Origin: CAWGHZ01 sp963822575
GTDB taxonomy: Bacteria; Pseudomonadota; Alphaproteobacteria; MPNO01; DASWLB01
Length of the DNA stretch: 64,000 nt
Direction: 5' to 3'
NCBI GenBank assembly: GCA_963822575.1
Contig: CAWGHZ010000003.1
Span: forward strand, 186,001 to 250,000
Under the pieces are notes generated by a model, which saw nothing but the letters and a program-made list of their open reading frames with translations, was not told where the DNA came from and ran no database searches. The position numbers were made by a program, and so were the translations under genes. Of the stretch, positions 31,562 to 39,378 are shown one piece after another (position 1 is the stretch's first letter; each line of letters opens with the position of its first letter).

Positions 31562-33013
31562 ATGGCGACACAGGCGGCAGATAGCGGCAACCGTCGGATG
31601 ATCCACCCGGTGGTTCTGTCGGGCGGCGCCGGCACGCGGCTGTGGCCGATGTCGCGCGAGGCCTATCCCAAGCAGCTTCTGCCGCTCCTGTCCGAGCTGA
31701 GCCTGCTGCAGGAGACGGCGCGGCGAGTGAACGACCCCACGCGCTTCGCTGCGCCGCTCGTCGTGTGCAACGAGGAGCACCGCTTCGTGGTCGCCGAGCA
31801 GCTTCGCGAGCTCGCCATCGCGCCCGCCGCGATCCTGCTGGAGCCGGCCGGGCGCAACACCGCGCCCGCGGTCGCCATCGCGGCGCTCGCCCTCCTCAAG
31901 GACGACGCCGACGCGCTGATGCTGGTGCTCCCGTCCGACCATGCCATCGCCGACACGGCCGCGTTCCATGCCGCGTGCGATGCGGCCGCCGAGGCGGCGC
32001 GCCAGGGCGCGCTGGTCACGTTCGGCATCCGTCCAGACCGGCCGGAGACGGGCTACGGCTACATCCGCCGCGGCGCCGCGCTGAAGGGCGCGACGGGCGC
32101 GTTCCGCGTCGCCGAGTTCGTCGAGAAGCCGGACGCGGCGACGGCCGCTTCGTACCTCGCCGGCGGCAAGCACGACTGGAACAGTGGCATGTTCCTGTTC
32201 CCTGCCCGCCTCGCGCTCGACGAGCTCGAGCGGCTCGATCCCGAGATGGTGGCGCTCTGCCGCCGCGCGCTCGACGAGGCGACCGCCGACCTCGACTTCC
32301 TGCGCCTTGCCCGCGCGCCGTTCGAGGCGATCGCGGGGAAGTCGATCGACTATGCGCTGATGGAGCACACCGCGAGCGCGGCGGTGGTGCCGGCCGACAT
32401 GGGCTGGAACGACGTCGGCGCCTGGTCGGCGCTGTGGGACGTCGGCGACAAGGACGCGGACGGCAACGTCGTGGGCGGCGACGTGGTGACGGTCGACGTG
32501 CGGAACTCCTACCTCCGCTCCGAGGGCAAGCTGATCGCGGCGGTCGGCGTTTCCGACATGATCGTGGTCGCGACCGACGACGTGGTGCTGGTGGTGCCGC
32601 GCGACCGCGCCCAGGACGTAAAGCAGGTCGTCGACGGGCTCAAGAAATCGAACCGGCCGGAGCCCATGTTCCACCCGCGCATCTACCGGCCGTGGGGCTA
32701 CTACCAGACGGTGCACGACGGCGAGCGCTTCCAGGTGAAGCGCATCACCGTGAAGCCCGGCGCGAAACTCTCGCTGCAGATGCACCACCATCGCGCCGAG
32801 CACTGGATCATCGTCAACGGTTCGGCGCTGGTGACGCGCGGCGAGGACACGTTCCTGCTGACCGAGAACCAGTCGGCCTACATCCCGATGTTCACGCCGC
32901 ACCGGCTGGAGAACCCTGGCAAGGTGCCCCTCAACCTCATCGAGGTGCAGTCCGGCAGCTATCTCGGTGAGGACGACATCGTGCGCTACGAGGACAATTA
33001 CGGCAGGGCGTGA
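31562..33013 (+). CDS. manC: Mannose-1-phosphate guanylyltransferase/mannose-6-phosphate isomerase
   Basis: Bifunctional ManC/AlgA/CpsB-type enzyme, 483 residues, making GDP-mannose for polysaccharides. The nucleotidyltransferase signature LSGGAGTRLWPMSREAYPKQ lies at residues 19-38, VLPSDHAI near 122-129 and FVEKPD near 185-190. The C-terminal type II isomerase cupin carries RPWGYYQTVHDGERFQVKRI near 377-396 and the metal-binding QMHHHRAEHW. The product feeds exopolysaccharide synthesis and so could connect to the PEP-CTERM/deacetylase system in this window, but no glycosyltransferases are adjacent. Confidence 0.95.
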   Translation: MATQAADSGNRRMIHPVVLSGGAGTRLWPMSREAYPKQLLPLLSELSLLQETARRVNDPTRFAAPLVVCNEEHRFVVAEQLRELAIAPAAILLEPAGRNTAPAVAIAALALLKDDADALMLVLPSDHAIADTAAFHAACDAAAEAARQGALVTFGIRPDRPETGYGYIRRGAALKGATGAFRVAEFVEKPDAATAASYLAGGKHDWNSGMFLFPARLALDELERLDPEMVALCRRALDEATADLDFLRLARAPFEAIAGKSIDYALMEHTASAAVVPADMGWNDVGAWSALWDVGDKDADGNVVGGDVVTVDVRNSYLRSEGKLIAAVGVSDMIVVATDDVVLVVPRDRAQDVKQVVDGLKKSNRPEPMFHPRIYRPWGYYQTVHDGERFQVKRITVKPGAKLSLQMHHHRAEHWIIVNGSALVTRGEDTFLLTENQSAYIPMFTPHRLENPGKVPLNLIEVQSGSYLGEDDIVRYEDNYGRA

Positions 33014-33041
33014 GCGGCCAGGCAAAAGCCGACAAAAGGTT

Positions 33042-33151
33042 TGTCACCCCGGACGGCGCCAAGCGCCGATCCGGGGCCCATGTTGCTGCGTTCCGATGCG
33101 CGGAGAGATAGGCCCCGGCGCTCGCTGCTTCGCAGCTCGGCCGGGGTGACA
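33042..33151. repeat. REP-type inverted repeat (TGTCACCCCGG ends)
   Basis: TGTCACCCCGG (33042-33052) and CCGGGGTGACA (33141-33151) are perfect inverted ends enclosing GATCCGGGGCCCAT and AGGCCCCGG. It lies between the convergent manC and korB genes and may serve as a bidirectional terminator. Confidence 0.8.
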
Positions 33152-33159
33152 TCGAGGAT

Positions 33160-34179
33160 TTACGACACCTGCCAGGTGTTGCCGCGGCGGAGGAGGTCGT
33201 TGAGCGGCAGCGGCGGGTTGGCCTTGGTGACCTCGGCGATCTGGGCGTGCACCGCCGTCTCGTAGGATGGCCCCGACGCGTCGGAATAGAGGACGCCGAT
33301 CGCCTTGGGGAAATCCGGCGGGTCCATCGCGGCGAGGAGCCCGGCCATCACCTTGTCGAACTCGTCGTGCACCAGGATGTCCGCCTCGGTGACGCCGTTC
33401 TCGCCCACCGTCACGACTTCAAGCGCGATCTTGCCCTTCTTGAGCCGCAGGCCCTTGTTCTTTTCCTTGCCGAAGATCATCGGCTTGCCGTCCTCGAGCT
33501 CGATCTGCATGTCGGCGGCCACCTCCTTCTCGGTGAAGTTGGCGAACACCGCGTCGTTATAGACGATGCAGTTCTGGTAGATCTCGACGAACGCCGCGCC
33601 CTGGAATCCGTGGGCGCGCTTCAGCATCACCGGCAGATGCTTCTGGTTGGTGTCGATCGAGCGCGCGACGAAGCGCGCGCCGGCGCCCAGCGCGAACAGG
33701 ACCGGGTTCAGCGGCGAATCGATCGAGCCCACCGGCGTCGAGGGCGAGCGCGTGCCGAGGCGCGAGGTCGGCGAGTACTGGCCCTTGGTGAGCCCGTAGA
33801 TCTCGTTGTTGAACAGCAGGATCTGCATGTTCACGTTGCGGCGCAGCACGTGCAGCAGATGGTTGCCGCCGATCGAGAGCCCGTCGCCGTCGCCGGTGAT
33901 CAGCCACACGTCGAGCTCGGGATTGGTGAGCTTCACCCCGGTCGCGATCGCCGGCGCGCGGCCGTGGATCGTATGGAACCCGTATGTCGACATGTAGTAG
34001 GGGAAGCGCGACGAGCAGCCGATGCCCGAGATGAACACCGTCTTCTCGCGCGGGAGCGCGAGGTCCGCGCAGGTACGCTGCACCGCCTTGATGATCGCAT
34101 AGTCGCCGCAGCCCGGGCACCAGCGGACCTCCTGGTCCGAGGCGTAGTCGGCCGGCTTCAGGGGCGCTTGGACGTTCAC
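33160..34179 (-). CDS. korB: 2-oxoacid:ferredoxin oxidoreductase, beta subunit
   Basis: 339 residues; GTG start at 34179 overlapping the korA stop (GTGA). The beta subunit binds thiamine pyrophosphate and a 4Fe-4S cluster: RWCPGCGDYAIIKAVQ near 19-34 supplies two cysteines, SGIGCSSRFPYY near 50-61 a third, and the TPP motif is ITGDGDGLSIGGNH near 93-106. Paired with korA it would oxidatively decarboxylate a 2-oxoacid, probably 2-oxoglutarate, reducing ferredoxin. This two-subunit form occurs in Magnetospirillum-type alphaproteobacteria. Confidence 0.93.
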   Translation of the reverse strand: MNVQAPLKPADYASDQEVRWCPGCGDYAIIKAVQRTCADLALPREKTVFISGIGCSSRFPYYMSTYGFHTIHGRAPAIATGVKLTNPELDVWLITGDGDGLSIGGNHLLHVLRRNVNMQILLFNNEIYGLTKGQYSPTSRLGTRSPSTPVGSIDSPLNPVLFALGAGARFVARSIDTNQKHLPVMLKRAHGFQGAAFVEIYQNCIVYNDAVFANFTEKEVAADMQIELEDGKPMIFGKEKNKGLRLKKGKIALEVVTVGENGVTEADILVHDEFDKVMAGLLAAMDPPDFPKAIGVLYSDASGPSYETAVHAQIAEVTKANPPLPLNDLLRRGNTWQVS

Positions 34180-36060
34180 CGCGGTTCTCCCTTGTCGAGC
34201 ATGCTTCGGATCGCGGCCTCGAGGTCGGCGACCTTGAAGGGCTGGCCGGAAATCTGATTGAGCCCCTTGGCGTCGACCAGGTACTCCGCGCGCAGCAAGT
34301 TGATGAGCTGGCCCGCGTTCATCTCCGGCACCAGCACGCGGTCGAAACCCTTGAGCAGGTCGCCGAGGTTCTTCGGCAACGGCCAGATGTGGCGGATGTG
34401 GATGTGCGAGACGTCGAGCCCGGCCTCGCGGCAACGGCGCACCGCCTGGTTGATTGCCCCGAAGGTCGAGCCCCAGCCGACGACGGCGAGCTTGCCGGTC
34501 TCGTTGCCGGTCGAGACCTTCTGCGGCGGCAAATCCTCGGCGATGCGCTTGATCCGCCCGACGCGGACCATGGTCATCTTGTGGTGGTTCGCCGGATCGT
34601 AGGAGATGTCGCCGGTCTCGTAATCCTTCTCGATGCCGCCGATGCGGTGCTCGGTGCCCGGCGTGCCCGGTACCGCCCAGACGCGCGTCTGCGTCTTGGG
34701 ATCGCGCAGATAAGGCTGGAAGCCCTCCGGGTTGGTGTAGTGCTTGATCGGGAAGGGCTTCACGTCGTCGACGTTCGGGATCTTCCACGGCTCGGCCGCA
34801 TTGGCGAGATAGCCGTCGGTCAAGAGGTAGACCGGGGTCATGTACTGCGTCGCGATGCGCACCGCCTCGATTGCCACCTCGAAGCAGTCGCCCGGCGTGC
34901 AGGACGCGATCACCGGCACCGGCGTGTCGGCGTTGCGGCCCCACACCGCCTGGTGCAGGTCGGACTGCTCGGTCTTGGTGGGAAGGCCGGTCGACGGCCC
35001 GCCGCGCTGCGAGTTCACGATCACCATCGGCAGCTCGGCGACGATGGCGAGGCCGATGGCCTCCCCCTTGAGCGCGATGCCCGGGCCGGACGAGGAGGTG
35101 ACGCCGATGGCCCCGGCATAGGACGCGCCGATCGCCGAGCAGGCGGCCGCGATCTCGTCCTCGGCCTGGAAGGTGACGACGCCGTACTGGCGCAGATTGG
35201 TGAGCGCGTGCAGGAGCGGCGAGGCCGGGGTGATCGGGTAGGAGCCGAAGAAGAGCGTGAGTCCCGCCTTGTGCGCGCCGGTGACGAGCCCCCAGGCGAT
35301 CGCCTCGGCCCCGGTGACGGCGCGGTAGGTGCCCGCCGGAACCTCGGCCCTGGGCACGATGTAGGTCGAGATGTCGGACGGCAGCTCCGCCGTCTCGCCA
35401 TAGGCATGACCGGCGTTCAGCGCCGCGATGTTCGCCTGGGCGATCTTCGGCTGCTTGGCGAAGCGGCGGTTCAGGAAGTCGATGGTGGGCTGGCGGTCGC
35501 GGCCGTACATCCAGCAGATCAGCCCGAGGGTCCAGAAATTCTTGCACTGGAGCGAGTCGGACTTGTTGAGCCCGATGCCGTCGACCGCGGCGAGCGTCAG
35601 TTTGGAGATGTCGATCGCCACCACGCGGTAGCTCGACAGGGTGCCGTCCTCGAGCGGGTTGGCCTTGTACCCCGCCTTGGTAAGGTTGCGCTCGGTGAAG
35701 GTGTCGGTGTTCAGCACCACGACGCCGCCCGGGCGCAGATCGCGCAGATGGACCTTGAGCGCCGCCGGATTCATCGCCACCAGCACGTCGGGCTGGTCGC
35801 CCGCGGTCTGGATGTCATAGGACGCGAAGTTGATCTGGAAGGCCGAAACGCCGTAGGTCGTGCCGGTCGGGGCGCGGATCTCCGCCGGGAAGTCCGGGAA
35901 GGTCGCGAGGTCGTTGCCCATCAGCGCCGTCTGCTGGGTGAACTGAGCGCCGGTGATCTGGACGCCGTCGCCCAGAGTCGCCCGCGAAGCGGATGACGAC
36001 GGAATCGAGCTTCTTCCGCCCCGAAGGTTCGGGGTCCTTGGTGGCGATCTGTGTGGCCAT
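34176..36060 (-). CDS. korA: 2-oxoacid:ferredoxin oxidoreductase, alpha subunit, frameshifted
   Basis: Fusion of gamma and alpha domains, about 628 residues once corrected. The start MATQIATKDPEPSGRKKLDS at 36060 has AGGA upstream and reads to VVIRFAGDSG; the expected continuation DGVQITGAQF is in another frame. One surplus base near 35974 (within cccaga) explains the break. The gamma part runs to about residue 190. The alpha part then includes FFGSYPITPASPLLHAL, FQAEDEIAAACSAIGASYAG and NSQRGGPSTGLPTKTEQSDL, standard for this family. It is co-transcribed with korB, which starts at its stop codon. A sequencing insertion is the likely cause. Confidence 0.92.
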
Positions 36061-36266
36061 GAGTGTGTCCTGGGACAGTTACTGCGGCGTGCGTGCCTCG
36101 CTCAACCGCGCGCTTCATATAGGGATTGCCTTAAAGGCGCATCAAGAATGGCTACTCGGGCCGGCCGGGTCAAGTGTAAGGGGCCGCCGCCCACCGCGAA
36201 TTTCGCACTCTATTTGCCCGCGCCGGACCGGTTTTTCGGGGCCGCGATTGCGGCAATGTTTCGCGC

Positions 36267-36683
36267 CTAGCCCCGGCCGAGATGGCGCGGCCCGTAGAGG
36301 ACGGAGCGGGCCGCGTCGGCGAGGAAGGCGGACCGGTTCGTGCGGTTCGCCTCCGCCGCGCGGTCGATCTCGCCCAGCAGGTTGGCGTCGATGGAGATGT
36401 TGACGCGCACGGCGCGGGCCGGCTCCGGTGGGGCGGCGATCAGCACGGCGACGGCGTCGCGGTTGTGCGGGTCCGCGAGCACCTCCTCGACGGTCGTGGT
36501 GGGCGGCGGGACGGTCTCGCCATGTGCCCGCATCGCCTCGATGTGTCCGGCAAGCGCCTCGGCGGCGTTGTCGAACGCCTCGTCGACCGTTGAACCCGCG
36601 CTGATGCAGCCGGGAAGGTCGGGGAAGTCGACCCCGTATTCGGTATCCTCGTCCTTGCGGATCAGCGCGATGTATCGGACCAT
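36267..36683 (-). CDS. hicB: HicB family antitoxin
   Basis: 138 residues. The N-terminal HicB fold reads YIALIRKDEDTEYGVDFPDL PGC, with the DFPDLPGC signature near residues 19-26. The C-terminal ribbon-helix-helix (RVNISIDANLLGEIDRAAEA near 92-111) would bind DNA. It neutralises HicA and represses the operon. It lies 19 bases downstream of hicA in the same direction, i.e. toxin first, the usual hicAB order. The inverted repeat at 36910-36930 is the probable operator. Confidence 0.93.
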   Translation of the reverse strand: MVRYIALIRKDEDTEYGVDFPDLPGCISAGSTVDEAFDNAAEALAGHIEAMRAHGETVPPPTTTVEEVLADPHNRDAVAVLIAAPPEPARAVRVNISIDANLLGEIDRAAEANRTNRSAFLADAARSVLYGPRHLGRG

Positions 36684-36702
36684 ACTGAACTCTCCTATGG
36701 TT

Positions 36703-36909
36703 TCAGCGCGGCGGCCAGGGGAGGCCGGCTTGGCGAAAGATGCTGCGGAGCGTCGCGGTCGGAATTCGCTCGCGGCCGGCCGGTACGGTCGCGGTGCCCG
36801 GCTTGGTCGGGTGGTAGAAGTGCCGATGACTACCGGTCTGCCGAGCGAACTGCCACCCCTCGTCCCCGAGCATTCTTTCGATCTCGCGGCTGCTGTAGCT
36901 CTTGGGCAT
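36703..36909 (-). CDS. hicA: HicA family toxin (mRNA interferase)
   Basis: 68 residues, normal for HicA, with a double-stranded RNA-binding fold: MPKSYSSREIERMLGDEGWQ, then QTGSHRHFYHP (the catalytic His is in GSHRHF) and GTATVPAGRERIP. It cleaves mRNA in a ribosome-independent way when not bound by HicB. The ATG at 36909 has no Shine-Dalgarno sequence and abuts a palindrome, so the mRNA may be leaderless or poorly translated, which would keep toxin below antitoxin. Confidence 0.92.
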   Translation of the reverse strand: MPKSYSSREIERMLGDEGWQFARQTGSHRHFYHPTKPGTATVPAGRERIPTATLRSIFRQAGLPWPPR

Positions 36910-36930
36910 TTGTGTATTTAATGTACACAA
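36910..36930. promoter_or_regulatory. Palindrome, candidate HicB operator
   Basis: TTGTGTA (36910-36916) and TACACAA (36924-36930) are a perfect 7-bp inverted repeat with a 7-bp spacer, in an AT-rich patch immediately before the hicA start. Ribbon-helix-helix HicB proteins bind such short palindromes. The divergent molybdoenzyme gene starts 31 bases away and might also be affected. Confidence 0.6.
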
Positions 36931-36960
36931 CAACGCTGAGCAAGATGCAGGGAGGGTTTC

Positions 36961-39288
36961 ATGGCAGGGAAGTTCGGCATCGGTCAGCCGGTCACGCGGG
37001 TCGAGGATCCGCGGTTCCTGACCGGGCGCGGCAGCTACACCGACGACATCGTGTTTCCGCGCCAGGCCTACGGCTACGTGCTGCGCTCGCCGCACGCGCA
37101 CGCGCGCATCGCGTCGGTGAAGGCGGACGCGGCGAAGGACGCGCCGGGCGTGGTGCTGGTGCTGACCGGCGCCGATGCCGTCGCCGAAAAGCTCGGCGGG
37201 CTTTCGACCATGGCGATGCCCGAGGACGTGGGCGGCCCCAAGGCGCACCGCACCGTGCAGCCGGTGCTGGCGCACGATCTGGTGCGCTATGTCGGCCAGC
37301 CGGTCGCCTTCGTCGTCGCCGAGACGCTGGCCCAGGCGAAGGACGCGGCCGAGCTGATCGAGGTCGAATACGAGCCCCTGCCCGCCGTCACCTCCATCGC
37401 CCAGGCCAAGGCGCCGGGCGCGCCCGTCGTGTGGGCCGAGGCGCCGGGCAACGTGATCTACACATTGCAGATGGGCGACAAGGCGCAGACCGACGCGGCG
37501 TTCGAGGCGGCGGCGCACATCGAGCGGCTTTCGGTCGTCAACAACCGCGTCTCGGCCAACGCGATGGAGCCGCGCGCCTCCATCGGGCTCTACGAGCCGG
37601 AGACGCGGCGCCACACGCTATATATGTCGTCGCAGGGCCCGCACCGCACCAAGCAAGCCATCGCCGGCCAGATCCTCCACATCCCCGAATCCGACCTCCG
37701 CGTCGTCAGCCGCGACGTGGGCGGCGGCTTCGGCATGAAGGGCCAGGGCTATCCCGAGGACCCGCTGGTCGTGTGGGCGGCGGTCAAGATCGCGCGGCCG
37801 GTGAAATGGGTCGCCGACCGGTCGGAAAGCCTGATGTCCGACACGCACGGGCGCGACCAGCTCGACACCATCGAGCTGGCGCTCGACAAGGACGGGCGCT
37901 TCCTCGCGCTGCGCGCCCAGATCGAGGTCAATCTCGGCGGCTACATCTCGGGCGCGGGCAACGTGCCGCCCTTGCAGACGCTCTGGATGCTGTCGGGCGT
38001 CTACGCCATCCCGGCGATCTTCGGCACCGCGCGCACCTATTTCAGCCACACCAACCCGGTCGGCACCTATCGCGGCGCGGGCCGGCCCGAGGCGAGCTTC
38101 ATGATCGAGCGGGTGATCGACGCCGCGGCGCGCGCGCTCAAGATGGACCCGGCCGATCTGCGCCGGAAGAACCTGATCCCCGCCAAGGCGATGCCCTACA
38201 AGACCGCGCACGGGCCGATCCAGTACGATTCGGGCGAGTTCGAGACCGTGCTCGACCTGGCGCTCGCGAAGGCCGACCGCGCGGGGTTCGCGAAGCGCCG
38301 CGCGGCGAGCGAGGCGAAGGGGCTGCGCCGCGGCTTCGGCATCGCCTACTACATCGAGATCTCCAACGTGTTCAACGAGCGCATGGGCATCCGCATGGAG
38401 GCCGACGGCTCGGCGGTGATCTTCGCCGGCACGTTCAACCACGGCCAGGGCCACGAGACGGCCTACGCCCAGCTTATCTCCGACTGGCTCGGCGTGCCGT
38501 TCGAGAAAATCCGGCTGATCCAGGGCGACACCGACGCGGTCGCCGCGGGGCGTGGCACGTTCGGCGCGCGCTCGGCCTCGGTCGGCGGCGCGGCGCTGAA
38601 GAAGGCGGCGAACGAGATCATCGAGAAGGGCAAGAAGTTCGCAGCCCACATGCTGGAGGCGGCCGAGACCGACCTGGAGTTCGCCGACGGCATGTTCCGC
38701 GTGGCGGGCACCGACAAGCGCATCCCGCTCGCCGCCGTGGCACGCGCGGCGCACGCGCCGGCGGGGCCGCTCGCCAAGCTCGGCATGGTCGGGCTCGAAA
38801 GCGTCGGGGCGGAGGACGCGGTGTCGAACTTCCCCAACGGCTGCCACATCTGCGAGGTGGAGGTCGACCCCGCGACGGGGCGGGTGGAGATCGTGCGCTA
38901 CCTCGCCGTCGACGACGTCGGCACCGTCATCAACCCGCTCCTGGTCGACGGCCAGGTGCATGGCGGCGTCGCCCAGGGCATCGGACAGGCGATGCTGGAG
39001 GCGGTGCAGTACGACCCGGACTCGGGCCAGCTTCTCACCGGCTCGTTCATGGACTACGCCATGCCGCACGCCGACGACATGCCCTCGATCGAGGTCGATT
39101 TGCACGTCGTGCCGACGCCGACCAACCCGCTGGGCGTCAAGGGCGCGGGCGAGGCGGGCTCGGTCGCCGCACCTCCGGCGCTGATCAACGGGATACTCGA
39201 CGCGCTCTCGCCGCTCGGCGTTGCGCATATCGAGATGCCCGCCACCCCCGAGCGCGTCTGGCGCGCCGTCCACGAAGCGCGTGCCTAA
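36961..39288 (+). CDS. Xanthine dehydrogenase-family large subunit (molybdopterin-binding), copy 1
   Basis: 775 residues; AGGGAGG precedes the ATG. N-terminal domain starts GQPVTRVEDPRFLTGRGSYT (near 8-27). Molybdopterin-cytosine-dinucleotide contacts include DVGGGFGMKGQ near 251-261; the active-site loop is TYRGAGRPE near 370-378, the form II pattern rather than the AYXCSFR of true CO dehydrogenase; and the catalytic glutamate is in GVKGAGEAGS near 723-732. Such enzymes oxidise aldehydes or N-heterocycles. The medium (FAD) and small (2Fe-2S) subunits are not adjacent. A full-length paralogue follows after 90 bases. Confidence 0.92.
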   Translation: MAGKFGIGQPVTRVEDPRFLTGRGSYTDDIVFPRQAYGYVLRSPHAHARIASVKADAAKDAPGVVLVLTGADAVAEKLGGLSTMAMPEDVGGPKAHRTVQPVLAHDLVRYVGQPVAFVVAETLAQAKDAAELIEVEYEPLPAVTSIAQAKAPGAPVVWAEAPGNVIYTLQMGDKAQTDAAFEAAAHIERLSVVNNRVSANAMEPRASIGLYEPETRRHTLYMSSQGPHRTKQAIAGQILHIPESDLRVVSRDVGGGFGMKGQGYPEDPLVVWAAVKIARPVKWVADRSESLMSDTHGRDQLDTIELALDKDGRFLALRAQIEVNLGGYISGAGNVPPLQTLWMLSGVYAIPAIFGTARTYFSHTNPVGTYRGAGRPEASFMIERVIDAAARALKMDPADLRRKNLIPAKAMPYKTAHGPIQYDSGEFETVLDLALAKADRAGFAKRRAASEAKGLRRGFGIAYYIEISNVFNERMGIRMEADGSAVIFAGTFNHGQGHETAYAQLISDWLGVPFEKIRLIQGDTDAVAAGRGTFGARSASVGGAALKKAANEIIEKGKKFAAHMLEAAETDLEFADGMFRVAGTDKRIPLAAVARAAHAPAGPLAKLGMVGLESVGAEDAVSNFPNGCHICEVEVDPATGRVEIVRYLAVDDVGTVINPLLVDGQVHGGVAQGIGQAMLEAVQYDPDSGQLLTGSFMDYAMPHADDMPSIEVDLHVVPTPTNPLGVKGAGEAGSVAAPPALINGILDALSPLGVAHIEMPATPERVWRAVHEARA

Positions 39289-39294
39289 CCAGAG

Positions 39295-39364
39295 CGTCAT
39301 TGCGAGCGAGGCGAAGCAATCCAGAGCCCTGGATTGCTTCGTCGCTGCGCTCCTCGCAATGACG
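39295..39364. repeat. REP-type hairpin (GTCATTGCGAGCGAGGCGAAGCAATCCAG family)
   Basis: CGTCATTGCGAG (39295-39306) pairs with CTCGCAATGACG (39353-39364), and GCGAAGCAATCCAG pairs with CTGGATTGCTTCG inside, forming a nearly continuous long hairpin. This dispersed palindrome is widespread in alphaproteobacteria. It fills the gap between the two molybdoenzyme subunit genes and could limit read-through or stabilise the upstream mRNA. Confidence 0.88.
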
Positions 39365-39378
39365 GAGAAGGATAAGAC

